Notes under the pieces: generated by a model
Seen by the model: the letters and a program-made list of their open reading frames with translations, nothing else
Databases searched by the model: none
What the model was told of the DNA's origin: nothing
Shown here: piece after piece, positions 16,010 through 24,438 of the stretch
Position numbering within the stretch: the first letter of the stretch is position 1
How the letters are laid out: every line of letters begins with the position of its first letter
DNA from: Marinicella meishanensis
GTDB lineage: Bacteria > Pseudomonadota > Gammaproteobacteria > Xanthomonadales > Marinicellaceae
Direction: 5' to 3'
Assembly (NCBI RefSeq): GCF_019931145.1
Contig: NZ_JAIOUV010000010.1
Location: 1-64,000 of the forward strand
DNA length: 64,000 bases
Translations under genes and position numbers: made by a program

Positions 16010-17947
16010 ATGAACCCGCTCACCTATGGTCACCTCAAACCGTTGCAGGTCGCGCTGCGCGATCAGCAACCCTACAGCGAAGACTACCAGGATGTGTATT
16101 TTTCCCGGCATGATGGTTTGGCCGAAACCCGCCACGTGTTCCTGCACCACAATCGACTCGAGCAACGCTGGCAACAGGCCGCTGGACAAGCACATTTTTG
16201 TGTCGCTGAAACCGGCTTTGGCACCGGCTTGAACTTCTTGGCCACGGTGGCAGCCTGGGAAGCGGCTGAACTGAAACCACAGCAATTGGTTTTCATCAGC
16301 GTGGAAAAGCACCCCCTGAGCCTGCACAGCCTGCAACAAGCACAGCAAAACTTTCCCGAATTGGCACCCATGGCCGCGCGCTTACAAAAGTTGTGGGGCT
16401 CATTTCGTTGTGGCCTGCACCGCTTGGAATTTGCCCCCGACATCACCCTGTTGTTGGTGCTGGGCGAGGCCCAGGCTGGCTTGGCGCAACTGCAAGCCTC
16501 CGTGGATGCCTGGTTCCTCGATGGCTTTGCGCCCAGTAAAAACCCCGACATGTGGCATGACGGCTTGTTTGCCACCATGGCGCGCTTGTCCCAACCCGGC
16601 ACCACAGTGGCCACCTTCACCGCCGCCTCGGTGGTGCGGAACGGTCTCAGCAAGCACGGTTTTGACGTGGTCAAACAACCGGGGTTTGGTCACAAAAGAG
16701 AGATGATCACCGCCACCTATCAGGGCACACACCACAGTGGCAGCCCATTTTGGGCACCGCTGCCGGGGGCCCAAAACTTAACACCAGGCACAACCCCAGC
16801 CGTGACCATCCTGGGCGGCGGCATCGCCGGCTTGTGTGTGGCCCACAGCATGCAACGATTGGGTTGGCACACCACCGTGATCGATCAGCAAGCCAAACCG
16901 ATGCAACAAGCTTCAGGCAATGCCCTGGCCATGATGATGCCCTTGTTGACTGCTGGCAATTCCCCCGAAGCCCTGTTTTATTGGCGCGCCTTCGAGGCCG
17001 CTTGCCACTTCTATCAAACCCGTGAGTTTCAGCCCATCGGTGTGCGTCAGGAACTGACCGATGCCAAATCGCAACAATGGGCCCAACGCCTGGCACAGCA
17101 GGCATTGCCCGATTCTTTGGTGCAAGTCAACCGCAACCATGTCTGGTATCCCAACGCCGGTTACATCGACACCCAACAGGTGGCCAAACGCTTGTTGGCT
17201 GCGGTTGATCAATGGTTGGTGGCTGCGATCAAAGACTGCCAACAAGGCCCCGATGGTCAGTGGCACCTGCGCGATGCAGCGGGCCAAACGGTGCACCGCT
17301 GTGAGTTGCTGGTGGTGGCCAATGGCATGGGCGCCAAGACCTTGAACCCAACTTGGTTTGGTCAATTGCAGGCCAGGCATGGGCAAACTTCGGTGCTCCA
17401 CGCACCGGTCAATGCCGCCTTGGACCATGTGTTGTTGGATCAAGGTTATGTGATCCCTGATCCCCGGCACAAGCGCTGGGTGTGTGGGGCCACTTATGAC
17501 CATGTGACCGATGCGGCCATCGACCAAACACCCATCTTGGCCGCCGATCATTGGCCTTGCAATTTGGCCTGGTGGCAGGACCATCCTTTGCACGCAACCT
17601 TGTCGGCGGCCGCAGTGATCACTGGGCACGCCGCTTTGCGGGCCACCACGCCGGATCACCTGCCCTTGTGCGGTCCGGTGGTCGACCCGGTTGCCTTCAG
17701 CCAAAACTGTGCCGACCTGCACCATGGGCGACATTGGCAAACATATGCCACCGCCCCCACCATCAAAAACCTGTACGTGATCAATGGCCTGGGTTCCAGG
17801 GGCTTCACCTCGGCCCCTTTGTTGGCCCAATTATTGGCCGCGATGATGACCCAACAACCTTTGCCTCTGGAGACCGATTTGTGTAAGATGATCCACCCCA
17901 ATCGGTTTTTATACCGATCGCTGAAACAACCACCCAACCACAGGTAA
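16010..17947 (+). CDS. mnmC: bifunctional tRNA mnm5s2U34 biosynthesis protein MnmC
   Basis: The 645-residue protein has both MnmC domains. Residues about 1-240 form the SAM-dependent methyltransferase ('ETGFGTGLNFL', 'DGFAPSKNPDMW'), which methylates nm5s2U; residues about 260-620 form the FAD oxidoreductase ('ILGGGIAGL', 'ASGNALAMMMP', 'NGLGSRGF'), which removes the carboxymethyl group of cmnm5s2U. Together they finish wobble uridine modification of tRNAs for Lys, Glu and Gln. Length matches the bifunctional family. The methyltransferase gene that follows starts five bases after the stop. Confidence 0.95.
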   Translation: MNPLTYGHLKPLQVALRDQQPYSEDYQDVYFSRHDGLAETRHVFLHHNRLEQRWQQAAGQAHFCVAETGFGTGLNFLATVAAWEAAELKPQQLVFISVEKHPLSLHSLQQAQQNFPELAPMAARLQKLWGSFRCGLHRLEFAPDITLLLVLGEAQAGLAQLQASVDAWFLDGFAPSKNPDMWHDGLFATMARLSQPGTTVATFTAASVVRNGLSKHGFDVVKQPGFGHKREMITATYQGTHHSGSPFWAPLPGAQNLTPGTTPAVTILGGGIAGLCVAHSMQRLGWHTTVIDQQAKPMQQASGNALAMMMPLLTAGNSPEALFYWRAFEAACHFYQTREFQPIGVRQELTDAKSQQWAQRLAQQALPDSLVQVNRNHVWYPNAGYIDTQQVAKRLLAAVDQWLVAAIKDCQQGPDGQWHLRDAAGQTVHRCELLVVANGMGAKTLNPTWFGQLQARHGQTSVLHAPVNAALDHVLLDQGYVIPDPRHKRWVCGATYDHVTDAAIDQTPILAADHWPCNLAWWQDHPLHATLSAAAVITGHAALRATTPDHLPLCGPVVDPVAFSQNCADLHHGRHWQTYATAPTIKNLYVINGLGSRGFTSAPLLAQLLAAMMTQQPLPLETDLCKMIHPNRFLYRSLKQPPNHR

Positions 17948-17952
17948 CCGCC

Positions 17953-18720
17953 ATGACCCAATCTGCTGCTTTCAAAGACCATTTCTCAGTGCAAGCCGAA
18001 GACTACAGCGTCTATCGCCCTGAATACCCCGCTGAGCTGTACGCTTGGTTGAGCAGTTTGTGTTCGGAACGGGCCTTGGCCTGGGATTGCGCCACCGGCA
18101 ATGGCCAGGCAGCCGTGGCTTTGACCAACCACTTTTCCTATGTGATTGGCACCGACGCCAGTGAATCGCAGATTTACCGGGCCATGATCTACCCACGGGT
18201 GGAATATGAGGTGGCCCTGGCCCACCAAAGCCCACTGGCCGATCACAGCGCGGATTTGATCACCGTGGCCCAAGCCTTGCATTGGTTTGATTTTGCGCCG
18301 TTCTTTGCCGAAGTCCAACGGGTGGCCAAAGCCAATGGCGTGCTGGCGGTGTGGTGTTATGAGTTGCATCAAATCAGCCCGGCAGTGGATGCGGTGATCC
18401 AACGCTATTATGATGACATCATCGGCCGCTGTTGGCCGCCAGAGCGGCGCCACATCGAACAAGCCTACAGCCAAATTGAATTTCCTTTCGAGCCGATCAA
18501 AGCCCCCAGTTGCACCATGACCAAACAATGGACTTTCAAACACCTGGTGGGTTATCTGGGCACCTGGTCAGCCACCCAACAATACCAGCAACAACACGGC
18601 TCAGACCCGCGCTTGCAGATCCTTGACGAGCTGCAAACCGCTTGGGGCGAGGAAGACACCAAAACCGTGACCTGGCCGGTGACGGTCAAAACCTTTCGCA
18701 TCAATCCAACTGCTGACTGA
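17953..18720 (+). CDS. class I SAM-dependent methyltransferase
   Basis: A 255-residue methyltransferase of the Methyltransf_11 type with motif I 'AWDCATGNGQAAVAL' near residue 37, an acidic residue in 'VIGTDASESQI', and 'ITVAQALHWFDF', typical of the family related to yeast TMT1 and small-molecule methyltransferases. Substrate not predictable. It sits five bases after mnmC and three bases before the LOG-family gene. Confidence 0.88.
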   Translation: MTQSAAFKDHFSVQAEDYSVYRPEYPAELYAWLSSLCSERALAWDCATGNGQAAVALTNHFSYVIGTDASESQIYRAMIYPRVEYEVALAHQSPLADHSADLITVAQALHWFDFAPFFAEVQRVAKANGVLAVWCYELHQISPAVDAVIQRYYDDIIGRCWPPERRHIEQAYSQIEFPFEPIKAPSCTMTKQWTFKHLVGYLGTWSATQQYQQQHGSDPRLQILDELQTAWGEEDTKTVTWPVTVKTFRINPTAD

Positions 18721-18723
18721 GGC

Positions 18724-19308
18724 ATGCCCATGACCATCAAAAAAGTGGCCGTTTACTGTTCCTCTTCGGACCAAATCAAAAAAATCCATTTTGACCAGGC
18801 TGAGAACCTGGGCACTTTGATGGCCAACAACGGGCTGGAATTGGTCTACGGTGGCGGCATGGTCGGTCTGATGGGCCAAGTGGCCAAGGCCATCAAACAC
18901 CACCAGGGACACACCATTGGCGTGGTGCCAGAAGCCTTGCGCATCGATGGCGTGGTCAACACCATTGATGATGAGTTGATCATCACCCCAGACATGCACA
19001 CCCGCAAAGCCAAAATGATCGAACTGGCCGATGGCTTCATTGGTTTGGGGGGTGGCTTTGGCACCCTGGAAGAAATGCTGGAAGTGATGACCCTGAAACA
19101 ATTGGGCTACCACGAAAAACCCATCGTGTTTTTGAACACCGACGGCTATTATGACCGCCTGTTTGAGATGTTCGAGCACATCTATGCGGAAAACTTCGCC
19201 AAAGCCGAATACCGCCAGTTGTACCACATCAGCGAAAGCCCTGAAGACGTGATTGCCTACCTGGCCAGTTACCAGCCGCCCCTATTACCGGACAAGTGGT
19301 TTATTTGA
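18724..19308 (+). CDS. LOG family protein (TIGR00730 type)
   Basis: The 194-residue protein has the Rossmann-like LOG fold: 'VAVYCSSSD' at the start, 'LVYGGGMVGLMGQVA', the arginine in 'HTRKAKMIELADGFI' and the motif 'GLGGGFGTLEEM'. LOG proteins are cytokinin riboside 5'-monophosphate phosphoribohydrolases or related nucleotide 5'-monophosphate glycosidases. The usual PGGxGTxxE motif has Gly in place of Pro here; the catalytic Glu is kept. Last gene of the mnmC transcript. Confidence 0.9.
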   Translation: MPMTIKKVAVYCSSSDQIKKIHFDQAENLGTLMANNGLELVYGGGMVGLMGQVAKAIKHHQGHTIGVVPEALRIDGVVNTIDDELIITPDMHTRKAKMIELADGFIGLGGGFGTLEEMLEVMTLKQLGYHEKPIVFLNTDGYYDRLFEMFEHIYAENFAKAEYRQLYHISESPEDVIAYLASYQPPLLPDKWFI

Positions 19309-19326
19309 GCCAACTGATTTGCACCA

Positions 19327-20103
19327 TCACTCAAAGCCATTGGCAAACAAATAATCATCCGCAATCACCCCGGAGGCATACAACAAGCCACCCCACAAAT
19401 GGGCCAAAAAATCCGGCTCAGCATAACTGGCAGTGGTGTGGCCCATGCCAGTGTACCAAGAGCGCCCACCCTGGAATGAATGGTACCAACTGATGGGGTG
19501 ATCTGCCCCCATGTTGCCGCCGCTGTAACTGGTTTCATCCAAGGTCATCAACACCTGAATCTGCAACGTCGGGTCCAACCTCGGATTGGTTTGGAAGTTG
19601 TACCATTCATCGGTGCGCATCCATTCCTGATCCAAATGCACGGTGGCTGGGTGGCTGTTGTCTTCCACCCAAACTCGGGCCACTTGGATGCTGGGATGGC
19701 TGTCAAAATAGGTGCCCAACAATTGACCATACCAAGGCCAACTGTATTCGGTGTCACTGGCTGAATGAACCCCCATGAAACCACCACCGTTTTGGATGTA
19801 GGCTTCAAAAGCCTGTTGCTCGTTGGCGTTCAACACATCCCCTGATGTCAGCAAAAACACCACCACATCGTATGCAGCCAAGTTTTGGGTATTGAAATCG
19901 GCACTGTCTTCGGTGAAGGTGGCGGTGAAGCCTTGCTCAGAAGCCATTTGCTGGAACGCGACTTGGGCCGCCGGGATGGAACCGTGCCTAAAACCGTCTG
20001 TTTTGCTGAATATCAAGGCGTTGAAGGTACCGGTTTCATGGGCATTGACTGGGTGACACATCCCAATCAACATCATAAAACATAGGGCATTAAGCCGTTG
20101 CAT
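19327..20103 (-). CDS. secreted ThuA-domain protein with C-terminal xxLFANGFE tail
   Basis: From ATG 20103 the product has 258 residues with a signal peptide ('LCFMMLIGMCHPVNA') and a ThuA-like domain (about residues 28-240): 'LIFSKTDGFRHGSIPAA', 'YDVVVFLLTSGDVL', 'GGGFMGVHSASDTEYSWPWY' and 'HPISWYHSFQGGRSWYTGMGHT'. ThuA-like domains have a glutamine-amidotransferase-like fold and occur in sugar-degrading or secreted enzymes. The C-terminus 'DDYLFANGFE' resembles the end of three other exported products in this window. An upstream in-frame ATG at 20121 is an alternative start. Confidence 0.88.
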   Translation of the reverse strand: MQRLNALCFMMLIGMCHPVNAHETGTFNALIFSKTDGFRHGSIPAAQVAFQQMASEQGFTATFTEDSADFNTQNLAAYDVVVFLLTSGDVLNANEQQAFEAYIQNGGGFMGVHSASDTEYSWPWYGQLLGTYFDSHPSIQVARVWVEDNSHPATVHLDQEWMRTDEWYNFQTNPRLDPTLQIQVLMTLDETSYSGGNMGADHPISWYHSFQGGRSWYTGMGHTTASYAEPDFLAHLWGGLLYASGVIADDYLFANGFE

Positions 20104-20223
20104 CTTTCCGTATCGAATCATTTGAGTGACCCTTACGATATGACATCCTGCGGCCTATGAACCAGACCCAGGTCGCAAAAAACACCATTCATGCCCGTCC
20201 CCTCAGACCAGGCCCGCAAACTG

Positions 20224-20244
20224 ACCTGGCGACCATGGCCAGGT
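20224..20244 (-). terminator. hairpin after FkbM methyltransferase gene
   Basis: ACCTGGC (20224-20230) and GCCAGGT (20238-20244) form a perfect 7-bp stem eight bases past the FkbM stop codon. It has no T run, so it may be a weak or factor-dependent terminator. Confidence 0.4.
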
Positions 20245-20251
20245 TAATTCA

Positions 20252-21124
20252 TTATCGCCGCTGGATGGCCAGCATCATGTGGTGGGCGGTGCTGGACTGC
20301 TTCATGTCCTCGGCTGTGATGGTTTTGTACAATGATTGTTTGTGGCTGAGCTGGGTGACTTGATAGCCCTGCTCGAATATCTGATCAATGAAGGCGTCGA
20401 CGTTGTGGTAGCGGGCCCGATTGAACTCCAACAAGATCATCATGTTGGGATTCTTGTCCCTGATTTGTTGGCTGCCATACCAAAACTTGTCTTCTGCGCC
20501 CTCAATGTCCACTTTGATGAAATCAATGGGTTTGGCGTCTTTCAATAAATCATCGATGGCATTCACTTGCACCTTGATGGTGTTGGGGTAATGCTTTTCC
20601 CGGGCCTGTTGACTCATGTTACCGGCCAACATGCCATTCATAGGCGTGTCATCGCTGTAGACAAAATCGATGTCCTCGCCGGCCTGGTCTGAGACGCCTT
20701 GGTTGATCACTTTCAGTTTGTTTTCAAAGCCATTGACTTTGCTGCTTTTGATCACCAGGCGACTGAGCATGGGGTTGGCTTCCAAGGCATGAATCTGACC
20801 TTCAGGACCAATCAAATCCGCCATCAACATGGAAAAATAACCATAATTGGCACCCACATCCAGCACATTCATGCCCGGTTTGACTTGGCGGGCAATGAAT
20901 TCGGTGATGTTCATTTCCCAAAATCCATTCATTTGTAATTGCACTCCCAGGCGTTCATCCAAAGTGTTGACGAACATCAAATAGCGGCCCAATACCCGGC
21001 ACACGGCCTGGTGGTTGCCTAAATAGGTGGAGCGGGACAATGTACGGATGGTGGCGATGTTTTCATCGCGGTTGGTTTCCTCGGTCAGGCGACTGATCGG
21101 AAACAGTCCATTGGCAGCAAGCAT
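20252..21124 (-). CDS. FkbM family methyltransferase
   Basis: A 290-residue SAM-dependent methyltransferase of the FkbM type: motif I 'MNVLDVGANYGYFSMLMA' near residue 84, 'HALEANPMLSRLV', and 'DFIKVDIEGAEDKFW', the diagnostic acidic motif. FkbM enzymes usually O-methylate sugars or polyketides. No polysaccharide genes are adjacent, so the substrate is open. Confidence 0.92.
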   Translation of the reverse strand: MLAANGLFPISRLTEETNRDENIATIRTLSRSTYLGNHQAVCRVLGRYLMFVNTLDERLGVQLQMNGFWEMNITEFIARQVKPGMNVLDVGANYGYFSMLMADLIGPEGQIHALEANPMLSRLVIKSSKVNGFENKLKVINQGVSDQAGEDIDFVYSDDTPMNGMLAGNMSQQAREKHYPNTIKVQVNAIDDLLKDAKPIDFIKVDIEGAEDKFWYGSQQIRDKNPNMMILLEFNRARYHNVDAFIDQIFEQGYQVTQLSHKQSLYKTITAEDMKQSSTAHHMMLAIQRR

Positions 21125-21163
21125 GGTTGTTTTTCCTCGATTGGATGGATGTGATTGGGCGGC

Positions 21164-21184
21164 GGGTGACGGGATGTCACCCGG
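21164..21184 (-). terminator. hairpin after tpx
   Basis: CGGGTGAC (21164-21171) and GTCACCCG (21177-21184) form a perfect 8-bp stem with a 5-base loop between the tpx stop and the FkbM start. No T run follows. Confidence 0.45.
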
Positions 21185-21206
21185 TTAATGTGGAATCGGA
21201 TTCAAC

Positions 21207-21707
21207 TCAATCCAAGGCCTGCATGGCCGCCGCATAATTGGGCTCATTGACAATGTCATCGACCAATTCACTGTATACCACCTGGTGGTTGGCATCCAAC
21301 ACCAAGGTGGCGCGGGCGTACAAACCAGCCAAGGGACCTGAGGTCATTTTCACCCCACAACTGGCGGCCAGGCTTTGGTGTCTGAAATCAGACCCGGTGA
21401 CGGCATTCTCAACCCCTTCGGCGGCGCAAAAACGGTTCAAGGCAAAGGGCAAATCCATGGAAGCATACACCATCACCACATCGTCACGGTCGCCGGCTTG
21501 TTGGCTGAAAGTTTTTAATTGTAAGGCACACACTGGGGTGTCGATGCTGGGAAAGATGTTCAACACCACTTGCTTGCCGGCAAAATCGGCCAGGGTGGCT
21601 TCGCTGAGGTCTGACAGCACCAATTGCATGGCGGGGCCAGCGTCCCCGACTTGGGGAAAGTCGCCATTGGTGTCTACGGGGTTGCCTTTGAAGTTGGTTT
21701 GGGCCAT
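21207..21707 (-). CDS. tpx: thiol peroxidase Tpx (2-Cys atypical peroxiredoxin)
   Basis: The 166-residue protein has the Tpx signature 'NIFPSIDTPVCALQ' with the peroxidatic Cys near residue 61, and the resolving Cys in 'LNRFCAAEG' near 95. Tpx reduces hydrogen and organic peroxides with thioredoxin as donor. Full family length. It has its own intergenic region upstream and is probably monocistronic. Confidence 0.95.
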   Translation of the reverse strand: MAQTNFKGNPVDTNGDFPQVGDAGPAMQLVLSDLSEATLADFAGKQVVLNIFPSIDTPVCALQLKTFSQQAGDRDDVVMVYASMDLPFALNRFCAAEGVENAVTGSDFRHQSLAASCGVKMTSGPLAGLYARATLVLDANHQVVYSELVDDIVNEPNYAAAMQALD

Positions 21708-21831
21708 GGGTTGTCCTCAAAAAAGCAATCAGTTTAGCCTGATTCATGCCCTGCATCAAGTGTCTGTAGGTCGCCTGCACCTGTTCTGGGTGATTGGGTT
21801 GCCATCCATTCGATGACAACCCACAGAAGGC

Positions 21832-22458
21832 TTAAGTTTCTGGCTCTGGATCAGCGGTTTCCAGGTCTTTCAAGATGACCTCACCCTCATCATAGCGATA
21901 CTCAAAAATGAACGATTCCATGCGGCGTTTGACCTCATTGGCAAACACCACTTTGCCATTGGGCAATTCGGCCTTCCAGTGCATCGGGATATGGCCTTTG
22001 ATGCGACTGCCACCAAAGGATTGACTTTTTTTCCACTCAGCACGCTTGGCGATGGCATTTTCAAAATTGTAGGTTTGCTTCAACTCAGCCAACAATTGAT
22101 CGACCTGGGTCAACTGTTGGGCGTTCAATTGTTGTGGCAGCGTGGCCATCAGGTGGTCGTTGTTGGAAATGCCTTTGCCAGCCAGTCGCAACCAAGCCAA
22201 CCCGGTGATTTGGTCGTCCTTTTGTAAATGCAACAGGCCAATGAAGTATTGGGCATGCTTGTTGCCATATTCTGCGGCATCAATCAAGCGCCACATGGCG
22301 TCGTTTTTGTGTCCCCGCTTATCCGCCTCCAATGCCGTGTAGACCAAATAATCGTCCGGGTTAATCATTTTTCCATGGTCATCAAATTTCACGTTCAAAT
22401 GGCGGGCTTGGGCCAAACTGAACATGCCCAACATCATCACTAAAATCATTGTTTTCAT
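21832..22458 (-). CDS. secreted Sel1-like repeat protein
   Basis: From ATG 22458, which has a perfect AAGGAG site, the 208-residue product begins with a signal peptide ('MKTMILVMMLGMFSLAQA'). Residues about 45-105 hold Sel1-like helical repeats ('AEYGNKHAQYFIGLLHLQ', 'ITGLAWLRLAGKG'). The rest is Lys/Glu-rich with a C-terminal acidic tail. Sel1 repeats mediate protein contacts; no specific role is evident. Confidence 0.75.
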   Translation of the reverse strand: MKTMILVMMLGMFSLAQARHLNVKFDDHGKMINPDDYLVYTALEADKRGHKNDAMWRLIDAAEYGNKHAQYFIGLLHLQKDDQITGLAWLRLAGKGISNNDHLMATLPQQLNAQQLTQVDQLLAELKQTYNFENAIAKRAEWKKSQSFGGSRIKGHIPMHWKAELPNGKVVFANEVKRRMESFIFEYRYDEGEVILKDLETADPEPET

Positions 22459-22753
22459 TATCTTACGCTCCTTATGAATTGATTGGATCTTTATGATAAT
22501 TGGACAAAAATGAACGGTCCCTGAATTCGCACCACCGCTGCGCCGACCCTTGAAAAGCAATGACCGGTGGCTTGTATTCGGTGTTTTTTGTCCCACCATT
22601 GATACTTAGTTTTGCAGGCCGGTGCTTACAATGGGAACCGTTGGTCGCACATGCCAACAAATGGGAAGCCTCTCAGGGATGGGTCATGGACCAATGCCAC
22701 AGGGATGTGCCCTTTTTTTCAGTTGCCCCTGAATAAGCCTTTGGCAGGATCGC

Positions 22754-23251
22754 CTATTTAAACATTTTGGGTTTCATGAACGCCGCCAGCTCGGCGGTGC
22801 CGGCCACCACTTCTTGCCACTGGGTCGCCTGGGTGAATGACACATGGGCATAGGCACAGGTGGGCACATTGGCCAAGCCCGCGGCACTGGCCTGATTGAC
22901 AAAATCAGTGAAAGCCGGATTATGCCCCACCAAGAAAACCACCTGCTGATCATCTGTCAATGCCCGCACCAGCGACCAGATGGCCGACGCGGAAAAAGTG
23001 TACAAAGATTCGTGCAACTGCCAATCGATGGGGCGCCCCGGCCAATGCTCGGCCACGCCCTGAATGGTCAATTGAGCCCTTTGCGCCACGCTGCACAGCA
23101 CGTGATCAAAAACCACCCCAGCCTCATGCATGGCATGGGCCATGATGCGGGTGTCGCGGTGTCCGCGTTGGCTCAATGGCCGGGCGCGGTCCGCCAGTCC
23201 CGGGTGGTCCCAACTGGACTTGGCATGGCGGATCAAGTGGACTGATTTCAT
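22754..23251 (-). CDS. sixA: SixA-type phosphohistidine phosphatase
   Basis: A 165-residue histidine phosphatase beginning 'MKSVHLIRHAKSSW', with the catalytic RHA motif at residues 8-10, Arg/Ser in 'SQRGHRD' and the second His in 'VVFLVGHNPAF'. SixA-like enzymes remove phosphate from histidine phosphotransfer domains or PTS proteins. The start overlaps the stop of the upstream Rieske gene by four bases. Gene symbol reflects family, not proven orthology. Confidence 0.85.
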   Translation of the reverse strand: MKSVHLIRHAKSSWDHPGLADRARPLSQRGHRDTRIMAHAMHEAGVVFDHVLCSVAQRAQLTIQGVAEHWPGRPIDWQLHESLYTFSASAIWSLVRALTDDQQVVFLVGHNPAFTDFVNQASAAGLANVPTCAYAHVSFTQATQWQEVVAGTAELAAFMKPKMFK

Positions 23252-24333
23252 GCGGCCTCCATCAGCTGGCGATAAGCGGCCCGCAGCAGCTCTTGAAAGT
23301 GGTGCAAACCCGCTTCCCGTTTCATGCACAATGGGCCACTGGCATAACTGCCTGAATTCAATCCTTTTTGTACCGCTTCACAAATGCCGATGTCTTCCGC
23401 TTGGACTTGGTCACTGAATTGTTGGTCTTGGGCGATCAATGATGCCAGATCTGGCACCTCGGCATAACAATAATCAAACAGCACCCGACAGCGGTTGTGA
23501 CTCAATGGCAGCACTTGGTTGGTCTGTAAGCGGTTGGGCAACACATTGAGCATGGTGTTGGGGTAGATGAAAAAGTAATGGGCCTGACCGGCGCCGTAAA
23601 TGCCCTCGCTTTGTTCCAGCGGACTGAATTGGTGGGAATGCCACCGGCTTAACTGGGTTTGGTAACTTTTGTAATCCAACAATTGATTCAAGCCCGGATG
23701 CACATGGGGTAAATGATAGCCTTCCAGGTAATTCTCCACATAGACCTTCCAGTTACAATCAATGATGAATTCATCGCGGCGGTTGAATGGCATGGTGGTC
23801 AGATCGATCGGGGCCAAAATTTGATCGATGCCCGCGGTCACTTCATTCAATGGCGGCACGTCATCTTTCAGCGCCACAAATATCAAGCCTTGCCAAATGG
23901 CCGTTTTGATTTTGGGCAAACGATGATCGGCCACTGAAAAACCTGCGGTGGTGTGCATTTCCGGGGCACTTTTCAGCCGCCCATCCAAATGATAATTCCA
24001 GCCATGATACCGACACCGCAGGGTTTTGCCATGTCCGGAAGTTGTGGCCAATGGGCCAGCCCGGTGGCGGCACACATTGTGCAAGGCCTGGATGCCAGCC
24101 CCGGTGTTGACCACAATGATCGGTTGTTCAGCCACCTCGTGCACCACCCAGTCACCGGTGGTTGGTATCTGCGACTGGTGGCCAACCAACTGCCAACTGC
24201 GCTGCAAGACCTCGGTGCGATCCAGCACCGTGAACAAGCCATTGGCATAAACTTCGGCCGGCAGTGAATGGGCTTGATCAGCCCCCTGGGATTGGGCCAG
24301 TGTGGCGATGCGTTGGCGGTCATATGCATTCAT
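23248..24333 (-). CDS. Rieske 2Fe-2S aromatic-ring-hydroxylating oxygenase, alpha subunit family
   Basis: The 361-residue protein has a Rieske domain with 'NVCRHRAGPL' and 'LRCRYHGWNYHLDG' (about residues 87-110) and a catalytic domain with the mononuclear iron motif 'VENYLEGYHLPHVHP'. Such enzymes hydroxylate or demethylate aromatic rings, choline, glycine betaine and similar compounds; the single-subunit look and 'NYLEGYH' motif resemble choline or betaine monooxygenase-type proteins. No reductase gene is adjacent. Divergent from the spondin gene. Confidence 0.9.
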   Translation of the reverse strand: MNAYDRQRIATLAQSQGADQAHSLPAEVYANGLFTVLDRTEVLQRSWQLVGHQSQIPTTGDWVVHEVAEQPIIVVNTGAGIQALHNVCRHRAGPLATTSGHGKTLRCRYHGWNYHLDGRLKSAPEMHTTAGFSVADHRLPKIKTAIWQGLIFVALKDDVPPLNEVTAGIDQILAPIDLTTMPFNRRDEFIIDCNWKVYVENYLEGYHLPHVHPGLNQLLDYKSYQTQLSRWHSHQFSPLEQSEGIYGAGQAHYFFIYPNTMLNVLPNRLQTNQVLPLSHNRCRVLFDYCYAEVPDLASLIAQDQQFSDQVQAEDIGICEAVQKGLNSGSYASGPLCMKREAGLHHFQELLRAAYRQLMEAA

Positions 24334-24373
24334 GCCATCATTTTAGTGCATTTGAATCATTTGTCATCAAGCC

Positions 24374-24393
24374 GTGAGAATTTCGTGAGAATT
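24374..24393 (+). promoter_or_regulatory. 11-bp-spaced direct repeat, probable response-regulator site
   Basis: GTGAGAATT occurs at 24374-24382 and 24385-24393, a period of 11 bases or one helical turn. Tandem half-sites at this spacing are typical for OmpR-family regulators. It lies in the divergent region between the Rieske and spondin genes, and an OmpR-family regulator is encoded just after the spondin gene. Confidence 0.55.
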
Positions 24394-24438
24394 GAAGCGC
24401 AAAATGGCTCCACGATTTTAATAACAGAGGAGTCAAAC

